Part shown: in pieces, positions 50,772 to 52,264 of the stretch
Layout of the letters: each line of letters starts with the position of its first letter
How positions within the stretch are numbered: the stretch's first letter is position 1
From: an uncultured Gammaproteobacteria bacterium
Lineage (GTDB): Bacteria; Pseudomonadota; Gammaproteobacteria; Berkiellales; Berkiellaceae
Assembly (NCBI GenBank): GCA_902826485.1
Contig: CADEEZ010000007.1
Span: forward strand, 1 to 52,264
Direction: 5' to 3'
Length of the DNA stretch: 52,264 nt
Position numbers and translations under genes: made by a program
Notes under the pieces: generated by a model
What the model was told of the DNA's origin: nothing
The model's database searches: none
The model's input: only the letters and a program-made list of their open reading frames with translations

Positions 50772-51971
50772 ATGACCGACCTTATCCCTACTATAAATGA
50801 AATCAATAGCCCTCCTCCCTCCTCTATGCTTTTGCAAGTGCCAAGAGAGCTTAAAGAAATAACAGCCAGCTATTTTGGTCATTTTCACAATGCGTGGATT
50901 CGTCAAGAACAAGAAATTGAATATTTAACGAAACACCACCCCGCTCTGATGCAAAAACATAAACAACTATTTCAGCAAAATGCCACACCATCGCTAGAAT
51001 CATTTGAAGCGAGGGAATCGATTTTAGATAAAATTAATGGCGAAATTGTTACCGCAAAAATTAATCTTAATGAGACTGACTTAAACTTAATTGACGCTCA
51101 CATCACTCGCCTTCCTATCAGCCTTTTTCAGGCAAAGGGCTATGTTGATTTTTGGCAGAATTTAACCTACTTATACTGTAGCAACAACCGGCTCACCGCG
51201 CTCAATGTGCAAGCGCTGGCGGCGCTTCAAGTGTTATGGTGCTCGAACAACCAACTCATCTCGCTGAATGTGCAAGGGCTGGCGCGACTTAAAGAGTTAA
51301 TGTGCACCAACAACCAACTCACCACCCTGTACGTGCAAGAGCTGACGCAACTTAAAACGTTATACTGCAACGACAACCAACTCACCTCGCTGAATGTGCA
51401 AGGGCTGATGGCGCTTCAGAAGTTAGGGTGCGCGCACAACCAACTCACCACCCTGAACGTGCAAAGGCTGATGGCGCTTCAAATATTGGGCTGCGCGAAC
51501 AACCAACTCACCTCGCTGAATGTACAAGGTCTGGCGCGACTTCAAGGGTTATGGTGCGAGAAGAACCCCTTAAAGACTTTAATTTTAACGGGCGTTCATG
51601 CAGACGTAAAAAATGAGCATGCTGAACTAGAAAGAAGCCTACTGTTTCAGCAATTAGGTCAAGCGGATTCTAGCGAAGTAAGGCAGGGTATTATTGCTAG
51701 ACTGGGTGCGGATTATACTTATGAAAATTGCCTTAAATATTGTCCTGCTTATGCCGAGAAACTATTTGCTTTTGACTCGGCAAATGGTGTCTATGATTTT
51801 ACTTCAGCTGCCTTAACCCAAGCATCTACTTTCTTGCCTTCTTTTGGAGTCAATAATAACTCAGACAATCTTGACCTAAGAGAAAAGCGAGATAAAAATG
51901 AAATGCAATTGGATGGGGTTTCAGAAGAGTCTGATGGTGAACCAGAGTTTAAGCGCGCTTGTAAAAGCTAA
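50772..51971 (+). CDS. Leucine-rich-repeat protein, copy 2 (seven repeats)
   Basis: 399 residues from ATG 50772. Very similar to copy 1 at both ends, but has seven 21-residue LRRs (63-bp units at 51171-51611) instead of five, accounting for 42 of its additional residues. Unit types SLNVQG and TLNVQR recur in an order that suggests gain by unequal crossing-over. The C-terminal half differs from copy 1 by several substitutions (ENCLKYCPAYAEKLFAFDS) and the last basic cluster is FKRACKS instead of FKRARKS. N-terminal half is near-identical to the visible part of copy 3 (RELKEITASYFGHFH). Confidence 0.85.
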   Translation: MTDLIPTINEINSPPPSSMLLQVPRELKEITASYFGHFHNAWIRQEQEIEYLTKHHPALMQKHKQLFQQNATPSLESFEARESILDKINGEIVTAKINLNETDLNLIDAHITRLPISLFQAKGYVDFWQNLTYLYCSNNRLTALNVQALAALQVLWCSNNQLISLNVQGLARLKELMCTNNQLTTLYVQELTQLKTLYCNDNQLTSLNVQGLMALQKLGCAHNQLTTLNVQRLMALQILGCANNQLTSLNVQGLARLQGLWCEKNPLKTLILTGVHADVKNEHAELERSLLFQQLGQADSSEVRQGIIARLGADYTYENCLKYCPAYAEKLFAFDSANGVYDFTSAALTQASTFLPSFGVNNNSDNLDLREKRDKNEMQLDGVSEESDGEPEFKRACKS

Positions 51972-51990
51972 TTCGAGTGATTGTTGGTAT

Positions 51991-52020
51991 TACACGCCAA
52001 GGAGGGTGTGTAAGCTTTTT
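51991..52020 (+). terminator. Terminator of LRR gene 2
   Basis: TACACGCC (51991-51998) and GGTGTGTA (52005-52012), loop AAGGAG, then AGC and five T. Compare 50617: two stem positions changed from G-U to A-U or the reverse with pairing retained. Confidence 0.7.
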
Positions 52021-52030
52021 ATCTCTGATA

Positions 52031-52146
52031 CACGACCATTGGTCGCATAATGCTACTCCCCCTTTAATCAAAAAAGTTAGAATATTCACTATTTTATAGC
52101 TTTGTTAATTAACTTATACCGATCGGGCAGTGCAGGAGAAATTTTT
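52031..52146 (+). promoter_or_regulatory. Conserved upstream block of LRR gene 3
   Basis: Third copy, the most diverged: dyad CGACCA-T-TGGTCG at 52033-52045 (only the centre base differs), GTTAATTAAC at 52104-52113, and AGGAG before ATG 52147. Confidence 0.6.
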
Positions 52147-52264
52147 ATGACCGACCTTATCTCCATTATAAATGAAATCAATAGCCCCCTTGCCTCCTCT
52201 ACACTTTTCCAAGTGCCAAGAGAGCTTAAAGAAATAACAGCCAGCTATTTTGGTCATTTTCACA
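52147..52264 (+). CDS. Leucine-rich-repeat protein, copy 3 (start only)
   Basis: The first 39 codons are in the window, cut at its right edge. MTDLISIINEINSP then PRELKEITASYFGHFH is nearly identical to copy 2, so this is a third tandem member. Number of repeats is not visible. The array may continue beyond the window. Confidence 0.75.
   Translation, partial: MTDLISIINEINSPLASSTLFQVPRELKEITASYFGHFH

Noticed and set aside
49920-51611. Regular 63-bp direct repeats that might suggest CRISPR or a minisatellite
   Set aside because: They are in frame, encode LRR units of 21 residues, and there are no spacers or cas genes.
51428-51616. Alternative reading frame of 62 codons within the second LRR gene
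   Set aside because: It follows from repeat composition in another frame and has no ribosome site.
1-52264. Prophage, transposon or integrative element
   Set aside because: No integrase, transposase, phage structural gene, or flanking direct repeats were seen; the effector-like genes are scattered among housekeeping genes.

Overview
The window is A+T-rich DNA from a gammaproteobacterium, most likely a host-adapted, amoeba- or cell-associated member of the Legionellales (a Coxiella/Legionella/Berkiella-like lineage). This placement is inferred from gene content. Ordinary gammaproteobacterial housekeeping genes (argS, cydAB-cydX, the trp genes, a YegD-type Hsp70, a YbaL-like antiporter) are interleaved with eukaryotic-like or effector-like proteins: a Ser/Thr kinase, an F-box protein, ankyrin and helical-repeat proteins, leucine-rich-repeat proteins, a Fic protein, a metacaspase-like protease and an EnhA-like L,D-transpeptidase. 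I see no rRNA, tRNA, transposase, integrase, phage gene or CRISPR array.

Layout. 1-5.3 kb: the end of a Lys-rich protein, a helical-repeat protein, a kinase, a periplasmic TPR protein, and a fused phosphoserine phosphatase/phosphoglycerate dehydrogenase. 5.4-11 kb: a membrane protein with an acidic tail, argS, a secreted glucosaminidase, an F-box protein and an L,D-transpeptidase. 11-14 kb: the cytochrome bd operon with the small subunit gene cydX. 14.2-19.2 kb: a microcin-like Gly-Ala-leader peptide, a methyltransferase, hypothetical proteins, an alpha/beta hydrolase, a lipoprotein, and a GIY-YIG protein coupled to a small unknown gene.

19.3-22.6 kb is the most unusual part: nine short genes, plus one decayed relative, encode peptides with double-glycine export leaders (MKNLN..EL..VSGG type). 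They fall into three families. A and B share two cysteines about 27-31 residues apart; C is His-rich and helical. The genes form about four transcription units with shared promoter sequences and the same GCACCAA/TTGGTGC hairpin after three of the units. No transporter or maturation enzyme is encoded in the window.

22.7-29.4 kb is a tryptophan operon (substrate-binding protein, kynU, trpD, trpC, trpF, trpB, trpA) without trpE/trpG. This is the arrangement expected for making tryptophan from host kynurenine. A short upstream reading frame with two Trp codons may be an attenuation leader. 29.4-31.8 kb: a Fic protein preceded by near-perfect palindromes, and a convergent helical-repeat protein. 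31.8-38 kb: a sugar-dehydrogenase-like propeller, a VOC protein, a small membrane protein, a frameshifted gene, a methyltransferase/flavoprotein pair and a metacaspase. 38-49.4 kb: a poly(A)-polymerase-like protein with a long acidic N-terminal region, three lipoproteins, an antiporter lacking its RCK domain, various enzymes, an ankyrin protein, an amino-acid permease and an Hsp70.

49.4 kb to the end is a tandem array of LRR genes (two complete, a third cut by the window edge). Each has the same 115-bp upstream block with a conserved dyad, and each complete gene is followed by a terminator whose stem is kept by G-U wobble changes. The two complete genes differ by exactly two 63-bp LRR units.
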